Assembly: GCF_004664715.2 (NCBI RefSeq) | Contig: NC_051075.1 | Span: forward strand, 25,578,215 to 25,642,214 | Direction of reading: 5' to 3' | Length of the DNA: 64,000 nucleotides | Source of the DNA: Peromyscus leucopus | Taxonomy: Eukaryota > Chordata > Mammalia > Rodentia > Cricetidae | Shown: positions 39,170 to 50,664 of the stretch, one piece after another | How the letters are laid out: each line of letters opens with the position of its first letter | Position numbering within the stretch: the first letter of the stretch is position 1 | Position numbers and translations under genes: made by a program | Notes under the pieces: model-generated | Told to the model about the DNA's origin: nothing | What the model saw: the letters and a program-made list of their open reading frames with translations, nothing else | The model's database searches: none

Positions 39170-39695
39170 TTTTGCTCCTTACTATACTCTTTTGGCTCTT
39201 TGCTCTTTAGGGGCCCAAATAAATCACACACAGAGGCTTATTCTTAATTATAAATGCCCAGCCTTAGCTTGGCTTGCTTCTTGCCAGCTTTTCTTAACTT
39301 TAAATTATCCCATATATCTTTTGCCTCTGGGCTTCTTCGTTTCTCTATTTCTATAGATCTTACTTTCACTCTTACTCCATGGCTGGCTGTGTAGCTGAGT
39401 GGCTGACCCCTGATGTCCTTCTCCTTGATCCCTCTTGCTCTTCTTCTTTTCTCCCTAATTTCTCCTCCTATTTATTCTCTCTTCCTGCCAGCACCACCTA
39501 TACTTTCTCCTGTCTTGCTATTGGCTGTTCAGCTCTTTATTAGCCCATTTGGTGTTTTAGACAGGCACAGTAACACAGCTTCACAGAGTTCAGCAAATGC
39601 AACATAAAGGATTGCAACACATCTTTGCCTCATTAAACGAATGTTCCACGGCCTAAACAAATGTAACACATCTTAAAGTAATATTCTACAAGAGG
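39170..39695 (-). mobile_element. Solo LTR, related to family B
   Basis: In reverse it shows the order seen in family B: CTTATTCTTAATTATAAATG, AACTTTAAATTATCCCATAT, TTGCTATTGGCTGTTCAGC and TTAAACGAATGTTCCAC. Diverged. Confidence 0.55.
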
Positions 39696-39939
39696 AGGAA
39701 GCCACCACTGAAATGACTTCAACCCTCTCCCCCAAGGTGTGCAGCCCACTAATATGATTATTCTTCACCATCACCCTTGTAGGGCTTACGACTCACCAAA
39801 ACTTCCTCAGCTTGGCTGCTATACATAAACTATCCTTAATAAGAAACATTTCTGCTATCAGATCATAGATGTTCTGCCAGAAATCCCTGAGGTTGAAAAC
39901 AGCACCAGGCCAGTCTAATGACCCAACTAAAGTCACTTA

Positions 39940-39941
<2 letters not shown>

Positions 39942-39985
<44 letters not shown>

Positions 39986-40175
39986 TACATGTACTCATGC
40001 ATAATGTGTATAGGTGAGTGAGCATGCCATGTCATTCATGCATGTGAAGCCAGAAGACAACTTTGTAGAAACTGACCTCTCCCTCCATCTTTACCTGGGT
40101 TCCATTGATTAAATTCAAGTTGTCAGGCTTGTGCAACGATTCCCCTTTACCTCTTGAGCCATCTTATAAGCTCCA
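39942..40175 (-). repeat. (TG)n with B3/B2-type SINE
   Basis: TG run 39942-39982, then GTGAAGCCAGAAGACAACTT and CCTTTACCTCTTGAGCCATC. Confidence 0.8.
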
Positions 40176-40399
40176 TCTAATCTTCTCACAGATAATTAAG
40201 TGCAACCCTTGTGGTGCAGAGTTACGTTTTTGCCAAAGCATATCCATGTAAAACTTCCACCAGAAATAAGACTCAGTTCATTTTTTCACTCCCCAAACTC
40301 TCCCGTGGGTGTGTGTGTCTGCATGTGTGTGCCAGTGGTGTATGCATGAAGATGCACACACCCAGACCTGATGTTAATGTCTATTTTCTTCCTCTACAG

Positions 40400-40640
40400 C
40401 TTTCCATCTTGTTCTTTTGAGACAGGGTTTCTCACTGATCCTGGAACTTGCCATTTTGGCTGGACTGAATGGCCATCTTTCTCCCAGGATTTGCCTGTGT
40501 CCACTCTGTCCCCCCAGTTCTGTGATTACAGACACACACGGCTGTGCCTGGGCTTTTACATGGGTACTGAAGACATGAATTCAAGTCCTCTTGCTTGAGC
40601 CAATGCACTTTATCCACTGACCATCTCCCCAGCCCAGCGA
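40400..40640 (-). repeat. B4-type SINE
   Basis: B1-like left part (TTTGAGACAGGGTTTCTCAC) joined to an ID-like right part (TTTATCCACTGACCATCTCC, CCAGCCC), the B4 fusion in reverse. Confidence 0.75.
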
Positions 40641-40689
40641 TTGTCCTTTCTTTTCCTTCTTGTCCCCTATCGGCCACAAGTCTATCTTG

Positions 40690-40930
40690 TCACAGTTATC
40701 CTGCACTTTCTGGAAAACTGTAGAAACAGAGTTGCACATGTCTTTTGAGTGCAATGGTTTTCACTTAGTGTAAACAGTTGAGTGTGTCAGTGTTGATGTG
40801 TATATCAGCAGTTAATTCCTTTTGATTGCTGAAGAGTGTTCCACTGTATGAAAGTGCTAGAGTTTGTTTGTATACACCTGAAGAATATCTGGGTTATTTC
40901 AAGATTATTTTTTAAATTAGCAGTAAAGTT
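40690..40930 (-). mobile_element. Ancient L1 remnant, left part
   Basis: TTTGATTGCTGAAGAGTGTT, CCACTGTATGAAAGTGCTAG and GAATATCTGGGTTATTTCAA are antisense old L1 text. LTR family A follows and probably interrupts it. Confidence 0.65.
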
Positions 40931-40943
40931 CTGCCTGGTGTGA

Positions 40944-41058
40944 TGTGGTGGTAGTGTGTTCCCCAACATATTGTGAACACTAATAAACTTCTCTGGGGTC
41001 AGGGAACAGAACAGTCACTAGATACAGAGGCCAGAAAATGGTGGCGCGCGCACGCGCA

Positions 41059-41105
<47 letters not shown>

Positions 41106-41472
41106 TTAATCCTAGCATTCCAGAGGCAGAGATCTGTCTGGGTCTCTGTGAGTTCAAAGCCACACTGGGAACAGCCAGGCATGGTGACACACGCCTTTAA
41201 TCCCAGAACGTGATGGCAGGAAGCAGAAAGGTATATAAGGAATGAAGACCAGGAACTAGGGTTGGTTCAGCTTTTAGGCTTTTGAGAAGCAGTTCAGCTG
41301 AGATCCATTCGGATGAGGACTCAGAGACTTCCAGTCTGAGGAAACAAGATCAGCTGAGGAACTGGCGAGGTGAGGTGGCTGTGGCTTGTTCTGCTTCTCT
41401 GATCTTCCAGCATTCACCACAATACCTGGCACTGGGTTTGTTTTTATTAATAAGACCTGTTAAGATTCCTGC
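40944..41472 (+). mobile_element. Solo LTR, family A, with internal (CG/CA)n
   Basis: TGTGGTGGTAGTGTGTTCCC start, ACACTAATAAACTTCTCTGG, two B1-like modules (the first expanded by the CG/CA run 41044-41103; the second GACACACGCCTTTAATCCCA), a TATATAA (41231) and an end GGGTTTGTTTTTATTAATAA. Confidence 0.75.
41044..41103. repeat. (CG/CA)n microsatellite inside the LTR
   Basis: A GCGCGCGCACGCGCACGCGC start, then pure CA, lying exactly where the first B1-like module has its CACACACC. Confidence 0.95.
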
Positions 41473-41499
41473 TGCCTTATTCCTTTAGTTCTGTCACCC

Positions 41500-41605
41500 A
41501 GAGGCAGAAGGAGGTAGATTTCTGAGTTCAAGGGCAGCCTGGTCTCCAGAGTAAGCTCTAGACTAGCCAGGTCTGCACAATGGGATCTTGTCTCCAATAA
41601 GAAAG
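41500..41605 (+). repeat. B1 SINE fragment
   Basis: GAGGCAGAAGGAGGTAGATT, TTCTGAGTTCAAGGGCAGCC and CAATGGGATCTTGTCTCCAA; the head is missing. Confidence 0.7.
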
Positions 41606-42229
41606 TTCTTATACGTGTGCATGTGTATGTTTTTATATAAATATTGTGTCACTTCCGTCCTGTAAGCACACCCGCAGTGCCTGGGCATCCCACTGGCTGC
41701 CAGCCTGGCCTGCAAGTCTTCTAACTCTGCAGTGTGAACAAGAAAACACAGGCAAGTATCTAAAAGCCACAACACTAAAGCAGCTGTAATGTGCTTTCAG
41801 AACTATAAGAATGCCATGGAATTTATATAAATAATGCATAGTGCCTTTTTCTAAGTGAGGACTTGGGTAAACAGGTTTTAGAAACCATAGACTCACAGAA
41901 AATATGATTTGCTTTCCTGTAATTACAGATAGACCTGTATATTGGTGATCAATTCCTGTGTTTTTTTTCTTACTTGAACAATTACACTTGCTCAAAATGT
42001 TGGAATGTATGAGCAGAAGACAAAATCCTCTATACCACTCAAATTTAGTTATTTATAGCAATTTGGATTATTTCTTCAAGTCTTTCAGCCTTAAGTATGT
42101 TTTCTTTGGTAGTACATGCAGTTTATGTAATTATTATAACTTTACTTGCATTTCATATTATATTATAAGGATAGTATACATTATCCTACTATTTTAAAAA
42201 CAAAATAACCTAACAGTTCTTGTTTGAAT

Positions 42230-42490
42230 TATTATATCACCATTGCCCAGTTTTTCTGTTGTAATTAATATTGTAATAGCCATGTCCAAGAGTATAATTC
42301 TATTTTATCATTATCCCCTTGTGATAGGTTTTTAGAATTGAGAATACTAGACTGAAATAATTCAGACTCTTACAGATCTGAATGAGTTACTTTGCAAAAC
42401 CCTGTATCAGTTTATATTCCTCCTAATGAGGCATTTCTTAACACCTTGGCAATAAAAATTTTCAATGTGAAAGATTCCATGGAACTTTCT
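42230..42490 (-). mobile_element. Ancient L1 remnant, right part
   Basis: TTTCTGTTGTAATTAATATT and CCTGTATCAGTTTATATTCC, CACCTTGGCAATAAAAATTT resemble the antisense L1 3' region and continue the text interrupted at 40930. 41610-42230 has no clear element. Confidence 0.5.
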
Positions 42491-42504
42491 TCCATTTGTT
42501 TTAA

Positions 42505-42687
42505 TCTGAGCAGCAGGGTTCATCTCTCTGTCCTCATTGTAGACACAAGATGACTCCTACTGCATGAGTTCCCCACTGTGAGAGACTGTGCCCCTGAACT
42601 GTGAGCCAAAATAACCTCTTTTGTCTCTAAGTTGCTTTTCTGTGGTCTTTTGTCACAGAAAGGGTAAAAACAACCAATACAGTATAT
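42505..42687 (+). mobile_element. MaLR-type LTR fragment
   Basis: CCCTGAACTGTGAGCCAAAA, TAACCTCTTTTGTCTCTAAG, TTTTGTCACAGAAAGGGTAA and a CAACCAATACAG end are typical of rodent MaLR LTR 3' ends. Confidence 0.6.
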
Positions 42688-42704
42688 GAGAACACTTTTT
42701 GTTT

Positions 42705-42858
42705 ATTTGTTTGTTGGGGGGGACGATGACACAGGGTTTCCCTATGTAGCCCTGGCTGTCCTGGAACTCGCTCTGTAGACCAGGCTGGCCTTGAACTCAC
42801 AGAGATCCACCTGCCTCCACCTTCCGAGTGCTGGGATTAAAGATGTGTGCCTGGCATG
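42705..42858 (-). repeat. B1 SINE
   Basis: GACACAGGGTTTCCCTATGT, CCCTGGCTGTCCTGGAACTC, CCGAGTGCTGGGATTAAAG. Confidence 0.9.
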
Positions 42859-43068
42859 AGAGCCCTTTATAACCAAAAAATAAAATAAAATGTTTAGTGA
42901 GCCTCACACGATTGTCACCACATGCCAGTGGCAGTATCAGAGGAGCAGCAGGTGGCACTGGAGCCTCAGGAGTTTGGCCCGCCAGAATGCAAGGCACTGA
43001 TGGGTGAGTCTAAGATAGGCAAGGCTCCGAGGGCTTTGGCTCCAGAGTATCTCTTGCTACTGCTGTGC

Positions 43069-43497
43069 TGTGGCTATGTTTTGCTTGTGCTCTAACAAAT
43101 AAAGCTTGCCTGGAGATCATAGTGTGGAGCTAGCCACTAGTTAACCAAAGAGGCCAGGCAGTGGTGGCACACACCTTTAATTCCAGCACTTGGGTGGAGG
43201 AAGCAGAAAGATCAGGAGTTCAAGGCTACCCTGGGCTACATGAGACTGGTCCAGTCTAAAAGAGAAACAGAGCCAGGCAGTGGAAGCTCACACCTTTAAT
43301 CCCAGCACTAAGGAGGTGGAGGCAGTAATATAAGGCAGGAGGAGACAGGAGCTCACCCCTCCTTTCACTCTGAAGATTCGGGTAGAGGTAAGAAGTCTCT
43401 CTAGTGGCTGGCTTCTTTACTTCTTCGATCTTTCAGCATTTACCTCAATATCTGACTCTGGGTTTTTATTAAGACCAATTAGAATTCATGCTATGTC
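43069..43497 (+). mobile_element. 5' LTR, family A, of a class II endogenous retrovirus
   Basis: It has the family A order: CAAATAAAGCTTGCCTGGAG, two B1-like modules (GCACACACCTTTAATTCCAG and CTCACACCTTTAATCCCAGC), TCTTCGATCTTTCAGCATTT and GGGTTTTTATTAAGACCAAT. It stops at a primer binding site (43498), which makes it a genuine LTR and not a chance cluster of SINEs. Confidence 0.75.
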
Positions 43498-43515
43498 TGG
43501 CACCCAATGTGGGGC
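43498..43515 (+). other. Retroviral primer binding site, tRNA-Lys(1,2) type
   Basis: TGGCACCCAATGTGGGGC differs from the Lys1,2 primer binding site I know (TGGCGCCCAACGTGGGGC) only at two CpG-to-TpG/CpA positions, the usual decay of methylated CpG. Confidence 0.8.
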
Positions 43516-43857
43516 ATGCATTTATGAAAAAGCTGCTTGCTTGTGGCTTTGCAGCCACCCGTACAGGCCAGAGCTGCATGTGGCTGGAGTCATCATCCCA
43601 CCGGCTAGGTTTTCCGTTCTTTTCCCTAAGCCATCTGAGCAAATCTTGGATTTGTCTGGTATAGCCCATCTGCAACAAACTCCATAGGTATTTGGGCTCC
43701 AAACACCGCAGGAGTCGGCCACTTTTGCATGCTCCCTTGTGCAGACCGCTGGCTCTTTGGCTTCTTTTCTCCTGGTGGGTTGTGGGCTTTCCCTGGAACC
43801 CCTCCCCAGGCTGCTGCCTGGGAAGCTGCCTTGAAACACGCTCAGGCTTCTATCATT

Positions 43858-44042
43858 TTTTTTTTTTTTGTTGTTTTGCTTTTTGTTTTTTGTTTTGAGA
43901 CAGGGTTTCTCTGTGTAGCTTTGTGCCTTTTCTGAAACTCACTCTGTAGCCCAGGCTGGCCCCGAACTCACAGAGATCCACCTGTCTCTGCCTTCCAAGT
44001 GCTGGGATTAAAGACGTGCGCCGCCGCCACCACCACCCGGCA
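43858..44042 (-). repeat. B1 SINE nested in the retroviral leader
   Basis: T-rich tail, TTGAGACAGGGTTTCTCTGT, TTAAAGACGTGCGCCGCC, CCACCCGGCA. GCTTCTATCATT is duplicated at 43846-43857 and 44043-44054. It entered after the retrovirus. Confidence 0.93.
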
Positions 44043-44187
44043 GCTTCTATCATTCTATGCAACAGCAGTCAACTTCACATTTTATCATCATCCGAATTGT
44101 CATCGTTGGTAGATTTGGTGACAATTGGGAATTCTTAAAGGGAGGGATTTCTTAAAAGATAGAGTTTTTTTTCCCACATTAAAAAAA

Positions 44188-45430
44188 ATGGGAAACACTA
44201 TTACAATGGAAAGAGTTAGTTCTCTGTATAATAAACACTGGAAGGTTTGAAAATGGAACAATTAAGTGAAAGGATAACTAATTTAGATGGGATTTATGTA
44301 ATGCCAATTATAAGCATTATCAGTTTTATCATTTTTTATCCCTAAAATGTTGACTAATATGAGTGCTAAGTTACAAGTTTTAGAAAAACCTATTAAGACA
44401 TATCATAGAGATATTCAGACCCTGACAGGAATTTAAAGGAGAACCAATTTCAGCATTGCATTATAAGATTAAAGAGGAACAGCCTAAGGTTTTCAAACAA
44501 CCAATTTTAATTTATCCAGTAACCTTACAGGAACTGCCAATTGATAGATATCCCCAGGGCTGTGTAAAAGCTGATTTGACTCCTGTGGAAAGGTTATATT
44601 TAGGGAGATTCAAGGAAGCAATAGTCTCATATGGCATGCATTCATCTTTTGTGAAGCAGATGTTAAATTTATGGTCAATTTGTAATAGAATTATCCTTCA
44701 AGACTGGAGAGATTTGGTTACAGCAGTCTTAGTGGCTGGTCCCCAATTACAATGGAGGATCTGGTAGAAAGATGAGACTAAGACCATTGAACAACAAAAT
44801 AGGGTTAGACTTGTGGAAATCTCCCAAGACCAACTTCTTAGAGAAGGAGATTATGTTAATGTACAAAGACAATCTCTGTATGATGACCACACCCTGGCTT
44901 TATGCCATGAAGCAGCTTTGAATGCTTGGTACAGAATTGAAGAAGTAGAAAGGAAAATTGAGTTATTTACTAAAATTATTCAGGGCCCAAAAGAAACCTT
45001 CAGTGATTTCTTACAAAGATTGACTTTAGCAGCAAATAGAATGATACCAAATTCAGAAGCTAGACAAATAATAATTGAATCTCTGACTTTTGAAAATGCT
45101 AATGCACAATGCAAAAGGGTAATTAGGCTGTTAAAGGCAAGATCAGCACCTTTGGAGAAGTGAATCTGAGATACAATCAATATTTAATCTCATAACCATG
45201 ATGATGCTTGGATAGGAGAGGTGATTTCCAGAGGTTTGAAGAAAAATCAAAATGTCAGGTGTTTCAATTGCAGTAAATAAGGTCACCTAGAAAGGGATTA
45301 TAAATAGGGTATTCCTAGAAAAAATGTTTTTTCTAAGCATAATCCAAACAGAATGCCCCTCCCTTCTAAATTATGCAAAAGGTATGGTAAGAGCAGGCAT
45401 TGGACCAATTAATGTAGATCAACAAGGGAC
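44188..45430 (+). pseudogene. Degraded class II (betaretrovirus-like) gag
   Basis: An old endogenous retroviral Gag gene broken by stops and frame changes. A start Met-Gly (44188), typical of a myristoylated matrix protein, is followed by a stop within about 20 codons. A segment at 44456-44767 reads as the N-terminal capsid region with PVTLQELPIDRYPQG. A second segment (44813-45163) contains the capsid major homology region, seen as IIQGPKETFSDFLQRL, near 44980-45025. Two nucleocapsid zinc knuckles follow: at about 45258-45300 one keeps CFNC and GH but has a stop inside and has lost its last Cys; the one near 45372-45415 has lost a Cys and also has a stop. Nothing here could make a working protein. 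The relationship is by motif and order; the exact family needs a search. Confidence 0.88.
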
Positions 45431-48025
45431 AGGCAAGGTAACCCTTTGCCATTGGGAAATGACTTGAGGGGCCTCTTGAAGGCCCCCATGTCAAGTTCAG
45501 TTCAGTTGTTTCCTATCATCTTGGAGGAAACTCCTTCCCACAGCAATTAAAGAACCTAATGGCTATTGTAAAAACCAAACTGCTCTGGATGATAGAAGAG
45601 TTTTAGAAAATAAAACAAAAATTTCAGAAGAAACCAGAACAAGAGTGACCTCTTGATTAGAAGAGGTGATAAATCATCAAACAGCATGATCATTCAATCT
45701 AAACTAACTTATAAGACTAACAAATATTCTCATTTGTTCAGATATAACATGCCAAAAGGGAAACTCTCCAAAGTTAGGGAAGGGTTTTTGTTTTTGTCTT
45801 TCAGGAGAATGAAGGCTAAGGAATCTGAAGAACACTGGACAAATGAGACATCTGAAGAAAAAGGACAAATCATCCAGAAAAAAATGTCCCAAGGAAAAGA
45901 GTAAATTGGTCTATTGGTATATCACATATAAAATTTCATAAGTCTTCCTAAATGTTTGTTTCTGCTGTTCTCTACAGACATATAATGCAAATGGTCTTTT
46001 TGTAGCCTTAGTTCAATTAAAAATTCAAGCCAGCTTTGGAACTGGAGCATGGCTCTCTCCTTCTCTAAATCCAAGCATGCTTGTTAAAAGAAAAATCCAA
46101 AATCTCCGTCTTATGTCAGAAGAGCCATCTGGTATGAAACAGAAGATTGAGGGACTATTCTATTGCTACTAATATCATAATGCTTTGGTTTTATTTTGAC
46201 TTTTTAAAATTTTTCTTAAGGTATAAATATTATATATATTTAAACTTTTTGTCATGATGTTAATGGTCATATAGAGTACTAACTAATTCTAGAAAAAGGC
46301 TTCATCTATGTTCCTGTAGATGATTCTGGGTTTGAGTCTCTATCAAGTAACTAGGAATTAAGTTTTTGTACTCTGGATGTACATAACAAATATTGATCCT
46401 TTAACCTCTTTGAGATCTACTGCATATTACATTTAAAATATTTAAATTTCTGGCAATGAACCATGATGATTCATGGTTAACAGTGACCTTTGAGTTCTCA
46501 AAAAAGGAGGATGGGCCTCCACTACGACGATTTCACCGGTACTATGATAATGCCACTAAGCTGGCAAACACCACCTCAAGATCAGCTTTGGACCACAAAC
46601 TGCTCAGGACAGTTTCACAGTGGCTGGCTGAGATGCTCCAGCCTCACGGACTCCTCTAACCAGGACTTGAGACAAGCCCTGCACTTTCCCATTATGCAGA
46701 GACTGGACAACAAATGATACATCCACCTCTCCCAGGACTTGACAAGTAATCCAAATTTTTCTTTTCAGGATCCTGTAAAGATGCAGTCTCCCCCAGACAA
46801 CAGAAAATAAATTTAAGACCATGATGCCCACATTCCCAAGAAGTGCAGTGGGTGGTTTTTGGGTGTTCAATGGGTTATGAATATTTGTCATCATTTAGGG
46901 TGGTTGGTTACAGGAAAAAAAAATTGAACAAAGGAGATTAGATTCAGAGTTCTTGTTTTGAAAAGAAAAAAGGGGGATAGAGATATAATATGATAAGGGT
47001 AGATTATTGAATCTACTTTTAAACCAAAAAGAGCAACTAATAGTCTTGAATATTTTACATGGATATGGATTTTTGTATATTGATACAAAATTAAGATGAT
47101 TTTGTTAGAATATACTGTACATACATTTCTAATCTTGTTCAAGGTACTGCACCTATATAGCTCATTTAACAATGTAATGCAAATTTCTAGTCCTTGAAGT
47201 TATTATTATCAACTATTTAGGATAATAAAGAAATACAGGTTAGTAATTACTCACCTATTACACTTGAACTTATAGTCATATTAGATATGTTTTCAAAGTC
47301 AAACAGAGATATATTTTAGATAGATCCTCTTCAGACACTTCAGAGATCTACAGAATCTGGCATTTAAAATGTTTTAATAACAGGTTCTTTTTTTAAATGG
47401 CAATGAGACATGTCTGCTCCTGGTAGTACCAATCTACTTCAGAGAAGATGATGGGCATTGGAGAACTTCCACATGGAGTTCACTTTCTTTGTGGCAAGTC
47501 ACTGGGCATGAAAGTGCTCTTGCCTCAACTGCTGACAGTATGCTGTTCAAATTGGACAAGCAGAACACAAAAGAAAGTGACTGCCAAACTTTGCCAAGAC
47601 AAGATAGAACAGCCCTTTAGAAAACCTGCTTCACAGAAAAGTCTGAAGACAGATGCCCCAACGTTATAGAGGCCATTTGTGTGACTCTACAGACAGCCAG
47701 ATGTCTCTGTCATTTCTAGAATTGTGGAAGTTGCTTGTAATGCACTTCCTGTTTACTCAGCTAATATTATATCCTTCTAGGGTCTTTGATGGAGTTGAAG
47801 ACTAGATAGTTATAAGGATAATTTTCCTTGGTTATTATATAAGATAAATTAGAAATAAAACTTTAGATGACAAATATAGGATAAAGAGTATTTTCTTCAA
47901 TTTTGCCAAATGCAAATAGACTAGATATCATAATTATAATTCTTGATTGATAACTGTTTTGTTATATATAGTTTTACTATGTTAAAGCTAAAACCTTCTT
48001 TTTTGATTAGACAGAAAATGGAAAG
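45431..48025 (+). mobile_element. Internal remainder of the endogenous retrovirus (pol/env not recognisable)
   Basis: I cannot see protease, RT, integrase or envelope motifs, so pol and env are deleted or unrecognisable. An A/G-rich stretch at 46962-46976 (AAAAGAAAAAAGGGGGA) looks like a polypurine tract but no LTR follows it. A second purine block (ACAGAAAATGGAAAG, 48011-48025) lies directly before the LTR at 48026, as a functional polypurine tract should. Confidence 0.6.
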
Positions 48026-48390
48026 TGCTGTGGGATGGTCTTTCTGTATGCTGTGAATATGTGTTGCTCTGATTGGTTGATAAAGAGGCTGTTTTGGCCT
48101 ATGGTAAGGCAGGATAAGAGCCAGGTGGGAAATCCAAGAAAGATACAGGAAGAAGTGGGTAGAGTCAGGACAGATGCCATCCAGCTGCCTAAGGAATAAG
48201 ATGCCAGCAGACCAGTAATGCCACAGCCATGTGGCAAAATCTAGATTAATATAAATGGGTTAATTTAAGTGTAATAGCTGGCTAGCAATAAGTCTGAGCC
48301 GTAGACCAAACAGATTGTAATTAATAACAAGCCTCTGTGGGTTTATTTGGGACCAAGCAGCTGCAGTACACAGGAAAGTTTGCAGTTACA
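48026..48390 (+). mobile_element. LTR family B, in 3' LTR position
   Basis: Starts TGCTGTGGGATGGTCTTTCT, has TGATTGGTTGATAAAGAGG, AAATGGGTTAATTTAAGTGT and CTCTGTGGGTTTATTTGGGA, and ends TTTGCAGTTACA. At 365 bp it is the same family as 20937-21305 and different from the LTR at 43069. Confidence 0.75.
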
Positions 48391-48394
48391 TCTT

Positions 48395-48551
48395 TTTTTT
48401 TTTTGAGTTTGAGACAGGGTTTCTCTGTGTAGCTTTGGAGGCTTTCCTGGAACTCACTCTGTAGCCCAGGCTGGCCTTGAACTCACAGAGATCCTCCTGC
48501 CTCTGCCTCCTGAGTGCTGGGATTAAAGATATGCACCACCACTGCACGGCA
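48395..48551 (-). repeat. B1 SINE inserted at the LTR end
   Basis: GAGACAGGGTTTCTCTGTGT and CCTGAGTGCTGGGATTAAAG; TTACATCTT duplicated at 48386-48394 and 48552-48560. Confidence 0.93.
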
Positions 48552-48904
48552 TTACATCTTAATATAACTAGAAAAACAAAAGAATTGAATGGTTAGTTAA
48601 GATAATTGGACAGGACTCTAAAATATGAGTAGTGAAACTAGTAACCTGTTTTTCTGGTAATTATAAAAACTACTGCCTATGTAAATGGTTATGGCTGAAA
48701 GGCTCCTGATCTATGAGAAGTCTAAAAGATAAACATTTAACTGCATGTGCGTTCTTGGGAATAATTTGTTTTTCACCTGTAATAAGTGAAATGTAATGTA
48801 CGGGAAATGGAAAACATATTGTTTTTCACTTACATTCATTGTAATCATTCACTTAAAAAATAGAATGTAACCACATTGTAATTTTTATGTTTCTTGAAAG
48901 ACTC

Positions 48905-49260
48905 TGCTGGGGTATGTAAGATGTAAGAGAAAAAATAAGGAAGAAAGGGAAGACATCAGGAAGTAGTGAGAAGAAAGTCATCAGAAAAGACACAGAAGGG
49001 AAACATCAGGGCAGAAGAACAGAACAGAAAAAGAATATAGTAAAACAAGCAACAGAAAGAACTATATAAAAAGAGAGGCTTTTATCCCTCAGAAAAGAAG
49101 TCTGTGTGGTTTTCCTTGCTGACTCTGCATCTCTCTCTGCTTCTCTTTGGCCTACAGAAGGCTGGACCCTCTGTAACCACACAATTGTGGTTGCCCTGAT
49201 TCTGATGCCAACTTGAACGTATTTCTTCTTTATTCCTAAGCTACTTCCCAAAGGACTGAG
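48905..49260 (+). mobile_element. Possible LTR-like remnant
   Basis: A TATA box in good context (ACTATATAAAAAGAGAGG, 49061-49078), followed by CCTCAGAAAAGAAGTCTGTG and a pyrimidine-rich segment, resembles an LTR U3-R region. No terminal sequences or poly(A) signal are convincing. 48560-48904 shows nothing clear. Confidence 0.3.
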
Positions 49261-49413
49261 AAAAATCCTATTCTTAGTTAGTATTATGTATTATTCTCTG
49301 CAATGCAACTTTAACCACATAGAAAGTAAATGAAAACTCAATTATGTCCATTACTTATCCTTAAACTTAAAATCTTGAGTTTTCTGCTTACAAGGGCTTG
49401 TTGCAATTATTTC

Positions 49414-49439
49414 CTGTGTGACAGAGTTCTGTCACACAG
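49414..49439. repeat. Perfect 12-bp inverted repeat with 2-nt centre
   Basis: Left arm CTGTGTGACAGA, centre GT, right arm TCTGTCACACAG. Each arm includes TGACAG, the core recognised by TALE homeodomain proteins (MEIS/TGIF). Confidence 0.95.
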
Positions 49440-50220
49440 ATCCTAGGGCCCTCGTCTGAGCTAGACTCAGAGTTTGTCACTGGGTTTTGTTTTGGAGCCA
49501 TAAACCCTGCTGGTTTGAGTGAATGACAGTCTTTCTTCAAATCATATTCATAAATCTGGAAGCTTGTGCTATTCATTATTTTTCTTACACTTTTGTAATA
49601 ACATTTAAAGTTAATGAATTTCTACAGGTGACTTGTTTTGAATTTAATTACAGAGCCCAAAATGCCACATACAATTATAGATGCAACAGACAGTCAGCTC
49701 TCTACCCACACAAGCCTTTCCCACATAATCTTCTACGAGCCTTCTCTCCATGCCATTGAGCCAGTACTGACAACGTATCAAAACAGCACCTCCTAAGAGG
49801 TCAGGCTTCTGTGCCCAGCCCACCCCTTGCTCCTCATTCATGTCATGTTAATGTGATGCCATTGAACAACAGTTCAGGAAATTTCATAAAATCAGCCTTT
49901 TGGGGAAGGACGTTAGATCAAAGATGGACAAATCACAGTGCTCCAGGGGTTGTCTGGAAATGAGAGTAATAAAACACACTTCCTTTTGTCATGAGTTAAA
50001 TCTCCAAGGCGCATTTTATGCTTCAGAGAAAGAGATTCTCCTGTCTGAGAACAGAACAAACAAAGATAAAAAGGCAACACCCCCATCATTGATAAGACTG
50101 GTCTTAGTTCTGTACTGTGAAACTAGAAAGTGCAAAAATGAAACATCAATTCATCCTATTTTCTCAGATTCAGTCTGCATAAGTAACTTTACAAGATTTT
50201 TCCCTTTCCTGAAGTATGGG
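49440..50220. other. Unique intergenic DNA
   Basis: No recognised repeat or exon. Confidence 0.4.
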
Positions 50221-50221
50221 G

Positions 50222-50270
<49 letters not shown>
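50222..50270. repeat. (CA)n microsatellite
   Basis: About 24 CA units followed by ATGCATACACAGGAGCATGC. Confidence 0.95.
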
Positions 50271-50272
<2 letters not shown>

Positions 50273-50664
50273 CATACACAGGAGCATGCACATGTGGGTA
50301 CACACATGCACACCTGCATGCATGATATAAATAACTTTACTACTTGTGAGGGCTTGGACAAGTTATTTAACTTCTACAAGCTTTAGTTTCTTCACCTGCA
50401 TCCCATAGACCATAAAGCCCATCGTATTAATTGAATGAGTATGTAACATGTAGTGAAGTGCCTGGTACACAGTAATAGCCAATGATGGCAATTGATAACT
50501 TATCTACATGTACCTTTTTACTACTGCTTATTTTTAAACTCTCCAATTCCTTCAGCAAGACAAATAAGAATTAAAGCTTTGGGTATTGACCACACCTATT
50601 TCTGAGGACACAAGGGAAGCTCTAGTTTGGCTGACCCTGGCATCCCTATTTGGCTATTGCCTTT

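Noticed and set aside
46456..46720. Short open frames in the retroviral interior as possible pol or env
   Set aside because: No protease, RT, integrase or envelope motif can be seen, so they stay part of the degraded element.
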